The notes under the pieces: model-generated
Database searches by the model: none
What the model was told of the DNA's origin: nothing
Seen by the model: the letters and a program-made list of their open reading frames with translations, nothing else
DNA from: Comamonas composti DSM 21721
GTDB lineage: Bacteria; Pseudomonadota; Gammaproteobacteria; Burkholderiales; Burkholderiaceae_C
DNA length: 64,000 nt
Direction: 5' to 3'
NCBI RefSeq assembly: GCF_000429845.1
Contig: NZ_AUCQ01000014.1
Span: forward strand, 1 to 64,000
Translations under genes and position numbers: made by a program
Shown: one piece after another, positions 24,786 to 34,071 of the stretch
Position numbering within the stretch: the first letter of the stretch is position 1
How the letters are laid out: each line of letters begins with the position of its first letter

Positions 24786-25436
24786 TCAATTTTGAAATAT
24801 GCTGTTTTTTACGAAAAAGGCAATCAAATCCTGATTCGTTTGGACATTCAATTTTCGCATTGCAGATGACTTTTGGGTGCTAACAGTTTTGATGCTTCGG
24901 CATAAGTGCTCTGCGATTTCTCCTATGGTAAGACCTTGTGAGAAAAGACGTAAAACCTCAAATTCCCTGGGAGTCAGATTTTTTATCTGATCTTCTACGG
25001 TGTTGCTGATGTCATTGCTGCTTTTTTTCTTGAATCCTGGAGCATAATATCTTGTCCCCAATCTTACCATTTTAACCGCTTGTATTATTTCATTCAGGTT
25101 TTGGCTTTTCATGACCACTCCATGAACTCCTGCATCATATAGAGAGGAAAGTATCATGGGGTTAGAAAGCATGGTGAGAATAATAAGCTTTATATCTTTG
25201 AATCTTCGAAGTAAATAGCTGATGAACTGAATTCCATCGCCGTGGACGTCATCGCCAGGCATGTTGTAGTCAGTTATGATGACGTCAGGCAATGATTTTT
25301 CAAGAAGAGCCACTAGTTCTGAAGATGAAAAAGCTGTGGCTTCTACAGTGATGTTTGCATCTTGTTCTAATAATTCCCGGATTCCCATAACCATTAATGG
25401 GTGGTCGTCTGCTATTACTACGCGAAGTATTGGCAT
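24786..25436 (-). CDS. LuxR/NarL-type response regulator (RcsB/RocA-like)
   Basis: The protein is 216 residues. The receiver domain has VVIADDHPLM, the phospho-acceptor Asp56 in IITDYNMPGDD, a Thr/Ser switch in LTMLSN and the lysine in VVMKS. The C-terminal LuxR HTH is LTPREFEVLRLFSQGLTIGE, then KTVSTQKSSAMRKLNV. It is a DNA-binding output. It follows the hybrid kinase gene by 7 bases and is the natural recipient of that kinase's Hpt phosphate. It is clearly AT-rich, like the 3' half of that kinase gene. Confidence 0.94.
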   Translation of the reverse strand: MPILRVVIADDHPLMVMGIRELLEQDANITVEATAFSSSELVALLEKSLPDVIITDYNMPGDDVHGDGIQFISYLLRRFKDIKLIILTMLSNPMILSSLYDAGVHGVVMKSQNLNEIIQAVKMVRLGTRYYAPGFKKKSSNDISNTVEDQIKNLTPREFEVLRLFSQGLTIGEIAEHLCRSIKTVSTQKSSAMRKLNVQTNQDLIAFFVKNSIFQN

Positions 25437-25443
25437 GATATTT

Positions 25444-28400
25444 TTATATGTTTTGATGTGGCGTTATTCTTGCGTTGTCGATCATGATTTGAAGGGACTG
25501 GCAAATCATGAATAAAGAGCTTTCTACATCGTCATCCCATTTTTTATTTTTTAAAATATCTTCAACTTCAAAAATAGAATTCGCAAAATCCAGATTGTCG
25601 ACAGCAGCCAAGCCTCCTCGTATACGATGCAGCTTTTGCAGGATTGTGACAATATTCTTGTTGAGTAAGGATTCCTTCAAGATTATCAAATCCTTGCTCA
25701 TTGTTTCGATAAATATATTTTTATATTTTTCTGGAACAGGGTTGAATGCGTGTGGCTTGGTCACTTTTGAGAAGCTGCCAGAAGCTGATGTTTTATTGAT
25801 ATTGGCTATCGATGACAGTTTTTGATAGAGAAATGCGAGTTTGATGGGCTTCACCAGACAGGCAGTCATACCACTTTGAAGGCCATGAAGTTCATCATCT
25901 TTGAGTGCGTTGGCAGTGATTCCGATAATAGGTCCTTCCATGCCTCTTGAGCGTAATTCCCGAGCAAGTTCAAAGCCATTCATATAGGGCATGTTGATAT
26001 CGGTCAGTATCAGATCGTAGTTAAATGACTCCCATTGAGCAAGAGCCTCTTCACCATTTTTAGTAAGATCCACGATGCAACCAATTTGCTCCAGCTGATC
26101 TTTTAATGTAATTTGATTGATTGGGTTATCTTCGGCAACCAGAATGCGCAAATTTAAAGCCTTAAAGAAACCATGTGATACTTTTTCTTTTGGTGATTTT
26201 CTGGCTGCAGACTCCAGACCATATGCAATACTCTCTATGTTATAGGTTTCAATCTCCAATTGAGTAGCAATATCGTTGTGAGGAGAAAGGCTTAAGTAAT
26301 TTTCTGACCATGCTTCAGGATGAGTGGCTTGTTGCATGAAAATGTCAAGCAGCCAGTATTCCTGAGGATTTGAGGGTATCGGTTCCGAGGCTTCGCGGGC
26401 ATTTGCATTCCAGAATTTAAGCCATTGACAAATATTATTGGAAAGCTCAGCATGAGGAGATCTAACTAAAATGTTGAACCCATCGAGCTGAGGTTTCTTT
26501 GTTGATGAAGATGTCTTCTCCTCTAATTCAAGGTGGAGTGAGAAAATGCTTCCAATACCAAGCACGCTACTCACATGGATACTCCCACCTTGAAGTTGAG
26601 CAAGCCGATCACAAATGGAAAGCCCCAGGCCTGCGCCACGTATCGTATGCCTGGATGCATCAATGATGTAAAAAGGATCGAAAAGCTCTTCAATATTTTC
26701 AGAGGCAATGCCTATGCCTGTATCTGCAACCTCGAAGTTGAGAAGAAATCTATTCTCATTTTTTTGAATAACCTTAAGCCTGATTATAATTTGTCCAACA
26801 TCGGTAAATTTGATGGCGTTGGATATAAGATTCGCCAGAATCTGCTGGATGTGGGTAGCATCACCCATGAGTGTTTCTGGTATTTCGGTATCGATAACAC
26901 AAAATAAAAGAAGGTTTTTTTGCTGGGCCATTGCAGCAAAGGATGCTGTGCAGCTTTGAACCAGTTCACGAGGGTTGCATTCGCTGAGCGCTATATGCAG
27001 CTGGCCTGCTTCTATCTTGCTGATATCCAAGATATCGCTGATTTGCAGCATGAGAATTTGTGAGGCACTTTGAATGCGCTCTACATGTTGTTTTTGCTGT
27101 GGATTGAGGTGGCTTAGAGATAAAAGCTCCAGGGTTCCCAGGATGCTGTACAGGGGAGTACGTATCTCATGGCTCATGGTGGCCAGAAACCGGCTCTTGG
27201 CTTTGCTGGCTTCATCTGCTGCAATCCTTGCGCGCTCAAGCGCCCGCTGTTCCTCGGTGCTTGCCGTGATATCAGTCAGTGCACAGAGAATTACATCCTG
27301 CTGCCTGTAGCGCGTGGGCGCATAGGCCAGGTGCAGGCTGCGGCCGTTGCTGAGGTTGATTTGTTCTATGACTCCAGGGACTTGCGTCTGGAGCAGCTGC
27401 TGTCTAACGCTGTTCGAGTTCAAAGGTCCAGGGAGGTCGGGATTGGCCTGATGCTGCAGACCCAGCCATTCCTGGGCCAGATGCGTGGCAAACACGACCC
27501 GGCCCTGTCTTCTCGTCAGCAGGCACAGGGCTACAGGGGCGGTCTCTATCAGCGTGCGGTTGAACATCTCGCTCGCAAGCAGCTCTTCTTGAGCCTTGCG
27601 GGCAGGTTCTATGACACTGGATTTGTACCAGTGGACATAGGCTATGCGACCGATTACACAAAAGACCAGCAGCAGCAAGCCGATCAGAGGTAGCCAGATA
27701 TTGGCTTCAAAAAAGTTGCCATAGTCGACAAGAAAGTAGCCCGCCCATGGTCCAGAGGAGGTGCTCAGGCGCAGCACCAGGCCATTTTTCAATGGTGAAA
27801 ATCCATTGTCCTTGACCTGGGGCGCTGGGCCGTTGCCCAGCAGAACCCCTTGCTGAGAATGGGTGAGCCAGAAGTCATATTGAAGCTTCTCCTGGCTGTG
27901 GCTTGATGCTTGCAGCCGTGTCCGATCCAGCAAGGTGGCGAGGTAGAGCCTGGGCGTGGTTTCGGGCGTGGCGTTCAGGCTTTGGGCTGACAGTCCTGCA
28001 GCTATGAAGCCCAGCATTTGATGTCCGGCCGAAGGTAGGGCAAGCCACTGCACTTCGTTGCCTGCGTTGGGAAGAGCAGGCGAGGGTTGCTGGGAGGTGT
28101 TCTGCGCGATCTGGTCTATCAGCGTCAGCAAAGGTACAGGGCTAGCGCTGGGCTTGTGTGGCGGAATGCTGATGCTGATGCCATCTCTGGGGTTGATCAG
28201 CAAAAGACTTGAGGCAGGGAAACTGGACGATGCCCAAAATGATGTGTAGTAGTCGGCCAGATAGCTGCCTATGGACAGATATATCAGGCGCTCAATCTCT
28301 GATGGCGGGTCTTGAGCGAAATGGACTGCATACGGAGTCTGGTGTCTGGGGGAGTGATCAAGTCTGACTCCCCCAGAGTAGGTGGGCGTGACCGTATCGG

Positions 28401-28692
28401 TGCTGTGGGGGTCGAGTATGGTTGTGATGCGCTCATTCAGGGAGTGGAGTTGCTTGAGAAGCTGCTCCTGCTCTTGGGCATAGGCAACGGCGGATGTGAA
28501 TTCGCTGGTGAATCGGGCTCGCTCTTGTGTCAACACATGTTGAGCGCTCAGGACGAGCAAGCCGGCCAGCATGAACACCAGGGCGATGCAGCCAAAAATA
28601 ACCACGCTTTGGCGATGCAGAAGCTGGGTGACGGTATCTAGTGAGCGTTGAGGCATGCATCGCAGATGCAGGGCTTTGGGCATGCCCTGCAT
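25444..28692 (-). CDS. Hybrid sensor histidine kinase with receiver and Hpt domains (BvgS/RocS-like)
   Basis: The protein is 1082 residues. Membrane helices near 31-52 and 333-355 enclose a periplasmic sensor of about 280 residues. A PAS-like segment follows (around 380-480). HisKA has His508 in FLATMSHEIRTPL, and the ATPase domain has NLISNAIKFT, DTGIGI and RGAGLGLSI. The receiver has Asp898 in LILTDINMPYMNG, and a C-terminal Hpt has His1022 in LHRIRGGL. This is the full four-step phosphorelay layout. The gene is AT-rich 3' of about 27,000 and GC-rich before it. A second start at MPKALHL is possible. Neighbours make it a RocS-like sensor for the LuxR and EAL regulators. Confidence 0.94.
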   Translation of the reverse strand: MQGMPKALHLRCMPQRSLDTVTQLLHRQSVVIFGCIALVFMLAGLLVLSAQHVLTQERARFTSEFTSAVAYAQEQEQLLKQLHSLNERITTILDPHSTDTVTPTYSGGVRLDHSPRHQTPYAVHFAQDPPSEIERLIYLSIGSYLADYYTSFWASSSFPASSLLLINPRDGISISIPPHKPSASPVPLLTLIDQIAQNTSQQPSPALPNAGNEVQWLALPSAGHQMLGFIAAGLSAQSLNATPETTPRLYLATLLDRTRLQASSHSQEKLQYDFWLTHSQQGVLLGNGPAPQVKDNGFSPLKNGLVLRLSTSSGPWAGYFLVDYGNFFEANIWLPLIGLLLLVFCVIGRIAYVHWYKSSVIEPARKAQEELLASEMFNRTLIETAPVALCLLTRRQGRVVFATHLAQEWLGLQHQANPDLPGPLNSNSVRQQLLQTQVPGVIEQINLSNGRSLHLAYAPTRYRQQDVILCALTDITASTEEQRALERARIAADEASKAKSRFLATMSHEIRTPLYSILGTLELLSLSHLNPQQKQHVERIQSASQILMLQISDILDISKIEAGQLHIALSECNPRELVQSCTASFAAMAQQKNLLLFCVIDTEIPETLMGDATHIQQILANLISNAIKFTDVGQIIIRLKVIQKNENRFLLNFEVADTGIGIASENIEELFDPFYIIDASRHTIRGAGLGLSICDRLAQLQGGSIHVSSVLGIGSIFSLHLELEEKTSSSTKKPQLDGFNILVRSPHAELSNNICQWLKFWNANAREASEPIPSNPQEYWLLDIFMQQATHPEAWSENYLSLSPHNDIATQLEIETYNIESIAYGLESAARKSPKEKVSHGFFKALNLRILVAEDNPINQITLKDQLEQIGCIVDLTKNGEEALAQWESFNYDLILTDINMPYMNGFELARELRSRGMEGPIIGITANALKDDELHGLQSGMTACLVKPIKLAFLYQKLSSIANINKTSASGSFSKVTKPHAFNPVPEKYKNIFIETMSKDLIILKESLLNKNIVTILQKLHRIRGGLAAVDNLDFANSIFEVEDILKNKKWDDDVESSLFMICQSLQIMIDNARITPHQNI

Positions 28693-28701
28693 GTTGGGGA
28701 T

Positions 28702-29883
28702 TTAATTCAGCAGCATTTTTGCGAATCTTTCTGGATCCACGGCCGCAGAGATGAAAAAACCCTGAGCACAGTCGCAATCGATGCTGCGTAAAAAGGCCAT
28801 GTCTTGCTCAGACTCAACCCCTTCTGCCGTGATGGTCATCTTCAGCTCGTGCCCCAGCCTGATTGCCGATGTCAGTGCGGCTGCGCGAATCTTGTCACGC
28901 CAGGCGTCGGTGACGAAAGCCTTGTCGACTTTGAGCTCGGTAAACGGCGTGGAGATGAGGTTGTACATGGAGCTGTAGCCCAGGCCGAAGTCATCTTGGG
29001 AAAGACCAAAGCCTTTCAGGCGCAGGCGGCTGGCGCCCATGTGGTAGACGGCAAGAGCATCGAGCACATCGTCCTCCAGCAGCTCAAAGCAGATGGCCTC
29101 GGGCTGAACTCCTGCCTGTGTGGTGATGGCATGCAGCTTGTCGGGCAGGTCGGTGATCTTTAGCAGCGTAACAGGAAGGTTGATGGAGATGGGGATTCTG
29201 TAGCCCAGCTTCTGCCACTGAACGTGAGCTTGCAGCCCGTCGCCGAGCATTTTCAGCAGCAATTCATACTCCATGTCATGGTGCTTGATCGACTGCAAAA
29301 AAGCCCCGGGATAGAGTATTTCCTGATCAGCTCGGATCCAGCGTACCAAGGCCTCGGCTCCGATGATGTGACCTGTGCGCAGTGATTTCTTCGGCTGAAA
29401 CCATGCCTTGATGTCATCATCTCTCAGGCCTTGGCAGAGGCTGGCAGCATCAAATACATTGGCCTTTTCTTTGGCCTGTGGGGCGTGAGTGATTTCAGCC
29501 TTGGCCATGATCAGGTCGCGCATATTGTGGGCCTGTATGGATGAGAAGGGCTTGGGGAAGCTGCCCAGCACGGAAAAGCCTTTCTCCTTGGCCATCATTC
29601 CCACACTGCTTAAAAGACGCTGGGAGCAGGAGCTGGAAATGGCCAGCATGGGACTCAGTTGCTCGGATGCCAACTGATTGATGAACTGTATGCCATCGGT
29701 CTCTGGCATATCCAGGTCCAGGATCACGATCTGGTGGCGTTGCTGCCGGAGCTTTTGCAAGGCATCGTGCGCCGAGTAGGCATGGGTGATGTTCTGCAAG
29801 CCCACCTGCTGCAACTGCATCTCTACCTGGGCGCATTGCAAAGGGTTGTCGTCCAAGGTCAGTACATGGTATTGGGAAAGCAT
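28702..29883 (-). CDS. Response regulator with EAL (cyclic-di-GMP phosphodiesterase) output, RocR-like
   Basis: The protein is 393 residues. The receiver has LTLDDNPLQ and acceptor Asp56 in VILDLDMPETDG. The EAL domain keeps the main catalytic residues: GAEALVRW, the Asn in SINLPVTLL, ELLEDDV, DDFGLGYSSM, ELKVDKAFV, AEGVES and AQGFF. It is therefore likely an active c-di-GMP phosphodiesterase switched by phosphorylation. It sits between two hybrid kinases; its ATG directly follows the TAA of the upstream kinase. The same architecture is RocR of Pseudomonas aeruginosa, which opposes the DNA-binding RocA branch. Confidence 0.95.
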   Translation of the reverse strand: MLSQYHVLTLDDNPLQCAQVEMQLQQVGLQNITHAYSAHDALQKLRQQRHQIVILDLDMPETDGIQFINQLASEQLSPMLAISSSCSQRLLSSVGMMAKEKGFSVLGSFPKPFSSIQAHNMRDLIMAKAEITHAPQAKEKANVFDAASLCQGLRDDDIKAWFQPKKSLRTGHIIGAEALVRWIRADQEILYPGAFLQSIKHHDMEYELLLKMLGDGLQAHVQWQKLGYRIPISINLPVTLLKITDLPDKLHAITTQAGVQPEAICFELLEDDVLDALAVYHMGASRLRLKGFGLSQDDFGLGYSSMYNLISTPFTELKVDKAFVTDAWRDKIRAAALTSAIRLGHELKMTITAEGVESEQDMAFLRSIDCDCAQGFFISAAVDPERFAKMLLN

Positions 29884-32685
29884 TTAGATGGCCTCCTTGG
29901 AGACTGCGGATTGAAGTTGTGCGTGAAGCATATTCAGGGTCAGTGGCTTGATCAGCAGGCAGTCCATGCCTGCTTGCTGCCACTTTTGCTGCGGATCTGG
30001 AAAAGCATCGGCCGTCATCCCCAGAATCGGACCGCAGTAGCCTTGCTGTTTCAGCGCTTTTGCTAGCTCGTAGCCAGACAGGGCGGGCATATTCAAGTCC
30101 GTGAGAACGGCATCAAACTCGAACAGGTCTGCTTTTTCCAGTGCCTGGGCTGCTTCGTAGACCAGTGTGGTTTGGCAGCCCAGTGTTTCGAGCTGTTTTT
30201 CAACTACCAACTGGCTGATGGCGTTGTCATCCACGACAAGCACATGCAGGCCCAATAGCGGCTTGACCTGGCTGGATGCGAGAGCGTGGTTGTGTTGAGT
30301 CAGGCCTTGTTGGGCTGTTTGTACTGCGTGTCCGATACCGAGTACCGAGTGGGGCTGCGCGAAGTAAACGGCGGCTTGCGTATCAATGGCATGTTTGGGA
30401 TCTGCAGGGTAGGCCAGAACCTGGGGCCCCTGCCACTCGGCGTGGCTCTTGGATGGAGGCCAAGTCCTGACCAGAATGCTATTGGACAGAGCGGATTGCT
30501 CTTGTCCTGTATAGGGCAGAGCCAGGGCGCCCCAGCGCCGGAGCCACTTGCAAAGATTGGCAACGATTTCGGGCAATGGGCCATCCACATAGACCAGGCG
30601 TTTGGCCAACTGCGGGTAATGTCCGGCGTCGGTAATTGGGGCAAGCGGTAGCGACAACTCGAAGTAGATGCTAGTACCCAGTCCCATGAGACTGACGGCA
30701 TTGAGAGATCCGTGCATGAGCTTGGCGAGCTGGCTGCAAATGGTCAGGCCCAGGCCGGTGCCGGGTACCTGGCGGGAGTGTTTGGTATCGGGCCTGAAAT
30801 AAGGCTTGAATAAATGCGGAATGAATTCCTTGGCAACGCCGCTGCCTGTGTCGCTGACCTGAAAAACAATATAGGCGCTATTGTTTTCACGGGCCACGGA
30901 GTTCACACGCAGGACGACCTGGCCTATCTCCGTGAATTTGATGGCATTGCTCACAAGATTGTCCAGAACCTGGCGTATGCGCAAAGCATCGCCGACCACG
31001 GTGGCCTGGAGCTCGCTGTCCACTATCGAATAAATGTTCAGGCCCTTGGCTTCGGCCCGTGCGGTAAAGGTCGCAATGACCTCGTCAGCGAGTTGAACAA
31101 GGCAAAAGGGGCGGACTGTAAGCTCGACATGACCAGCCTCTATGCGGGAGAGGTCGAGAGAGTCGTTGACTGTGCGTGACAAGGACGCCACCGAGCCCTG
31201 TAGCGTATCCATGTAGTGCTTTTGCTGAGTGCTCAGCTCGGTCAGATTCAGCAATTCCAGCGTGCCTGTGATTCCGTACAAGGGCGTGCGTATCTCATGG
31301 CTCATGGTGGCCAGAAACTGGGTCTTGGCCTGGCTTGCGTTTTCGGCCAGCTGGCGCGCCTGTATCAGAGAGGCTTCGACCTCTTTTTGTGCGGTGATGT
31401 CCGATATGACGCATAGAGAGGCCGATCGCCCCTGGTGTATCAAGGGGACTGCCGTGACACGCACGGTGTTGCCGTTATCCAGCCGGGCGTCGCTGTGGGT
31501 GGGGTCCAGATTGGAGCGGGCCAGGCGGCTGAGCCACTGGGCATCATGCTTCATCCATAACTGGGCCTGTCTGTTGTCTCGCAGCACGGTGCCGTCTTCA
31601 TGCAGAACCAGGGCCAGGCCGATGGGGGCGTTGGCAATCAGCTGAATATTGAGATTGACGCTGTCTATGAGCGCTCCCTGCTGGCGCTGAGCCGGCAACA
31701 AAACCCTGCGCCTGATCAGCAACACCCCGTAGAGAACACAGGCCACGAACAAGAGCTCTACGGTCGTCGCCCGGTACAGGACGGCCCTGCTGTCCCTGAG
31801 CAGCTTGTGCATGGGAATGGAATAGATCAACCGCAGTCCACCTGTCCCTATGGCATGGCTGAGCACAATGTTTTGATCCAATAGGCCCGAACCGTCGAGA
31901 CCGAAGAAGTCCTGCTCGAATATGTGAGCCTGCCTGGGCTGAACCTTGTTTGGGCTTTGAGAAACCAGGTTGCCATAGCTGTCGAGCAACATGTAGGTGC
32001 TCTCCAGCACGGGGTCCAGAGCCAGGATCTTGTGCAGGTCACGTAACTCCAGGCCCAGCCAGCCGCTGCCAAGCTGCGTTCTGTCTATGGGGGTATAGAC
32101 GGCGAGATGGCCTTGTGCGTTATCGGCATGCTTGAGCCAGGTCACGGGCAGATGGGCGTAGAGCGGAGCGGTCGCAAAATCGGCCAGGGCGGCCGCCTGG
32201 CTTGTGGGCTCTTCTACCCAGAGAGGCTGGCCGTTGTCCCCTGGCTTCATTGCATGGTCGTGGGGCAGGCCGGAGACGCTGTAGAGCAGTCTTGCGCCTG
32301 AGCGTTGCAAACCGCTGAGCAACCGTGGTGTAAGCAGCAGCACCCAGTCTTCGAGACCTTCCTGGGCTGGTAGGGGTAGCCGCTGGAGTGAAGGCCCTGG
32401 CATGTCTTGCCGCAAAAGAGGAAGTTCGCCTAAATGGACTGCGGTTGCTGCAGTCGTCCGCAGCAATGTTTCCCTTTGGTTTAAAAACAATTGGGCATTA
32501 AACACCCCGCCATTCAAATAGCGTCGATATTCTGAAACCGTATTAATACTTGCAGAGTATATGTAGCTTCCCGTAGCCACAACTGAGCACACTATTAATG
32601 CAATGGCAAAAAGCCACAGCAGTGTGGATGGCATGCAGAGATAGCTATTGAGCTGCTGCTGCACCAGAGGATGGTTCTTGGGCAT
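29884..32685 (-). CDS. Hybrid sensor histidine kinase with receiver, lacking Hpt (RcsC-like)
   Basis: The protein is 933 residues. Helices near 22-44 and 301-320 flank a periplasmic domain of about 255 residues. A PAS-like segment follows (ANAPIGLALVLHEDG). HisKA has His463 in FLATMSHEIRTPL, and the ATPase domain has NLVSNAIKFT, DTGSGV and PGTGLGLTI. The receiver has Asp863 in AVLTDLNMPALSG. The protein ends about 70 residues after that Asp, so there is no Hpt domain. It must pass phosphate to a separate Hpt, and the neighbouring kinase carries one. It is the first gene of the four-gene unit; a start at MPSTLLWLF (residue 18) is possible. Confidence 0.93.
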   Translation of the reverse strand: MPKNHPLVQQQLNSYLCMPSTLLWLFAIALIVCSVVATGSYIYSASINTVSEYRRYLNGGVFNAQLFLNQRETLLRTTAATAVHLGELPLLRQDMPGPSLQRLPLPAQEGLEDWVLLLTPRLLSGLQRSGARLLYSVSGLPHDHAMKPGDNGQPLWVEEPTSQAAALADFATAPLYAHLPVTWLKHADNAQGHLAVYTPIDRTQLGSGWLGLELRDLHKILALDPVLESTYMLLDSYGNLVSQSPNKVQPRQAHIFEQDFFGLDGSGLLDQNIVLSHAIGTGGLRLIYSIPMHKLLRDSRAVLYRATTVELLFVACVLYGVLLIRRRVLLPAQRQQGALIDSVNLNIQLIANAPIGLALVLHEDGTVLRDNRQAQLWMKHDAQWLSRLARSNLDPTHSDARLDNGNTVRVTAVPLIHQGRSASLCVISDITAQKEVEASLIQARQLAENASQAKTQFLATMSHEIRTPLYGITGTLELLNLTELSTQQKHYMDTLQGSVASLSRTVNDSLDLSRIEAGHVELTVRPFCLVQLADEVIATFTARAEAKGLNIYSIVDSELQATVVGDALRIRQVLDNLVSNAIKFTEIGQVVLRVNSVARENNSAYIVFQVSDTGSGVAKEFIPHLFKPYFRPDTKHSRQVPGTGLGLTICSQLAKLMHGSLNAVSLMGLGTSIYFELSLPLAPITDAGHYPQLAKRLVYVDGPLPEIVANLCKWLRRWGALALPYTGQEQSALSNSILVRTWPPSKSHAEWQGPQVLAYPADPKHAIDTQAAVYFAQPHSVLGIGHAVQTAQQGLTQHNHALASSQVKPLLGLHVLVVDDNAISQLVVEKQLETLGCQTTLVYEAAQALEKADLFEFDAVLTDLNMPALSGYELAKALKQQGYCGPILGMTADAFPDPQQKWQQAGMDCLLIKPLTLNMLHAQLQSAVSKEAI

Positions 32686-33132
32686 CCGCAGATATTGCGC
32701 GTCTGCCGGCAGGCTGTGCTTAGGATATTTCTGAAAATCTGCAGGTCTTGGTTTTAATTAACTGGCTTGAGGGGAAGTTTTGATGGAGATTGCTTATTAA
32801 TGAATACTTTATTGGTATTTTATGAGCAAAGTCAAGAAAGTTTTGTGCTGGTATTGGCCGGTAAGATGCAGCGGGGCTGGTGCTTTTAAAAGGCTTTGCA
32901 AGAGTTGTAAATCCTCGGAAAACCTCGTCGAAAAATATCCAGGTCGGGTGGTGCTGCTGCCTAGAATGGAACAGCCTTTGGTGCTATCGCTTTTGCGGCT
33001 GTGGTTTTCAGGCGGATCGGTCAAAAGCCCTGTGTGCGCCAAAAGGCAATCGTCACCATGGCATTGCTGGCTCCATCGAGATGGTGGGAGGCTTGCGGAA
33101 TGTCTCCATCTTGGTCAAAGGGGAGCGCGCAT
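32686..33132. other. 447-bp divergent intergenic region (kinase operon / liv operon)
   Basis: This gap must contain the promoters of the minus-strand signalling genes and of livH. It is AT-rich around 32750-32900. A TTGCTT...TGGTAT pair 17 bases apart (from about 32791) is a weak plus-strand candidate. I see no gene: the frame that extends livH upstream to 33001 has no family resemblance. Confidence 0.4.
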
Positions 33133-34062
33133 ATGGAAATCTTGTTGCAGCAGGTCATCAACGGGCTGGTGTTGGGAAGCATGTATGCCTTGATAGCTCT
33201 GGGCTATACCATGGTCTACGGCATTATCCAGCTCATCAATTTCGCCCATGGCGAGGTGCTCATGGTGGGGGCGCTGACGAGCTGGAGCTGCATAGGGCTG
33301 ATGCAGGAAGCCATGCCTTCGGCGCCGGGCTGGCTGATTTTGCTGCTAGCCATGCTGATTGCCTGCATGGTGGCTGCGTCGCTGAATTTCGTGATCGAAA
33401 AGCTGGCCTACAGGCCTTTGCGCAACAGCCCGCGTCTGGCGCCGCTGATCACGGCCATCGGTGTCTCCATCCTGCTGCAAACCCTGGCCATGATTGTGTG
33501 GAAGCCTACCTACAAGGCCTACCCCACGCTGCTGCCCAGCATGCCGCTGGAGTTTGGCGGGGCGGTGATCACTCCTACGCAGATTCTGGTGCTGGCGGTT
33601 ACGGCCGTGGTGCTTGCAGGTCTGATGTATCTGGTCAATCACACCAAATTGGGCCGTGCCATGCGTGCCACGGCCGAGAATCCGCGCGTGGCGGCTTTGA
33701 TGGGCGTGCGGCCTGACCATGTGATCTCGGCTACCTTTGTCATCGGTGCGGTGCTGGCAGCGATTGCTGGCGTGATGTATGCGTCGAACTACGGCACCGT
33801 GCACCACACCATGGGCTTTTTGCCCGGACTCAAGGCCTTTATTGCAGCCGTGTTCGGCGGGATCGGCAACCTGGCTGGCGCCGTGGTCGGGGCCATGATG
33901 CTGGGGCTGATCGAGTCCATTGGCTCGGGCTACATCGGCGATCTCACGGGTGGCGTGCTGGGCAGTCACTACACGGACATTTTTGCCTTCATCGTTCTCA
34001 TCATCATCCTGACCCTGCGTCCCTCGGGCCTGCTGGGCGAGCGGGTGGCGGATCGTGCCTGA
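33133..34062 (+). CDS. livH: Branched-chain amino-acid-type ABC transporter permease LivH
   Basis: The 309-residue inner-membrane permease begins MEILLQQVINGLVLGSMYALIALGYTMVYGI, exactly where LivH proteins begin, with AAGGGGAG upstream. About eight helices follow, with the EAA-like cytoplasmic loop around GRAMRATAENPRVAALMGV. It pairs with LivM, whose gene starts 9 bases later. The transporter could import branched-chain amino acids or a related carboxylate or amide. Confidence 0.95.
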   Translation: MEILLQQVINGLVLGSMYALIALGYTMVYGIIQLINFAHGEVLMVGALTSWSCIGLMQEAMPSAPGWLILLLAMLIACMVAASLNFVIEKLAYRPLRNSPRLAPLITAIGVSILLQTLAMIVWKPTYKAYPTLLPSMPLEFGGAVITPTQILVLAVTAVVLAGLMYLVNHTKLGRAMRATAENPRVAALMGVRPDHVISATFVIGAVLAAIAGVMYASNYGTVHHTMGFLPGLKAFIAAVFGGIGNLAGAVVGAMMLGLIESIGSGYIGDLTGGVLGSHYTDIFAFIVLIIILTLRPSGLLGERVADRA

Positions 34063-34071
34063 GGAGAAAGC

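Noticed and set aside
33001-33132. Upstream extension of livH
   Set aside because: LivH proteins start at MEILLQQV; the extra residues have no family support and the ribosome site is at 33121.
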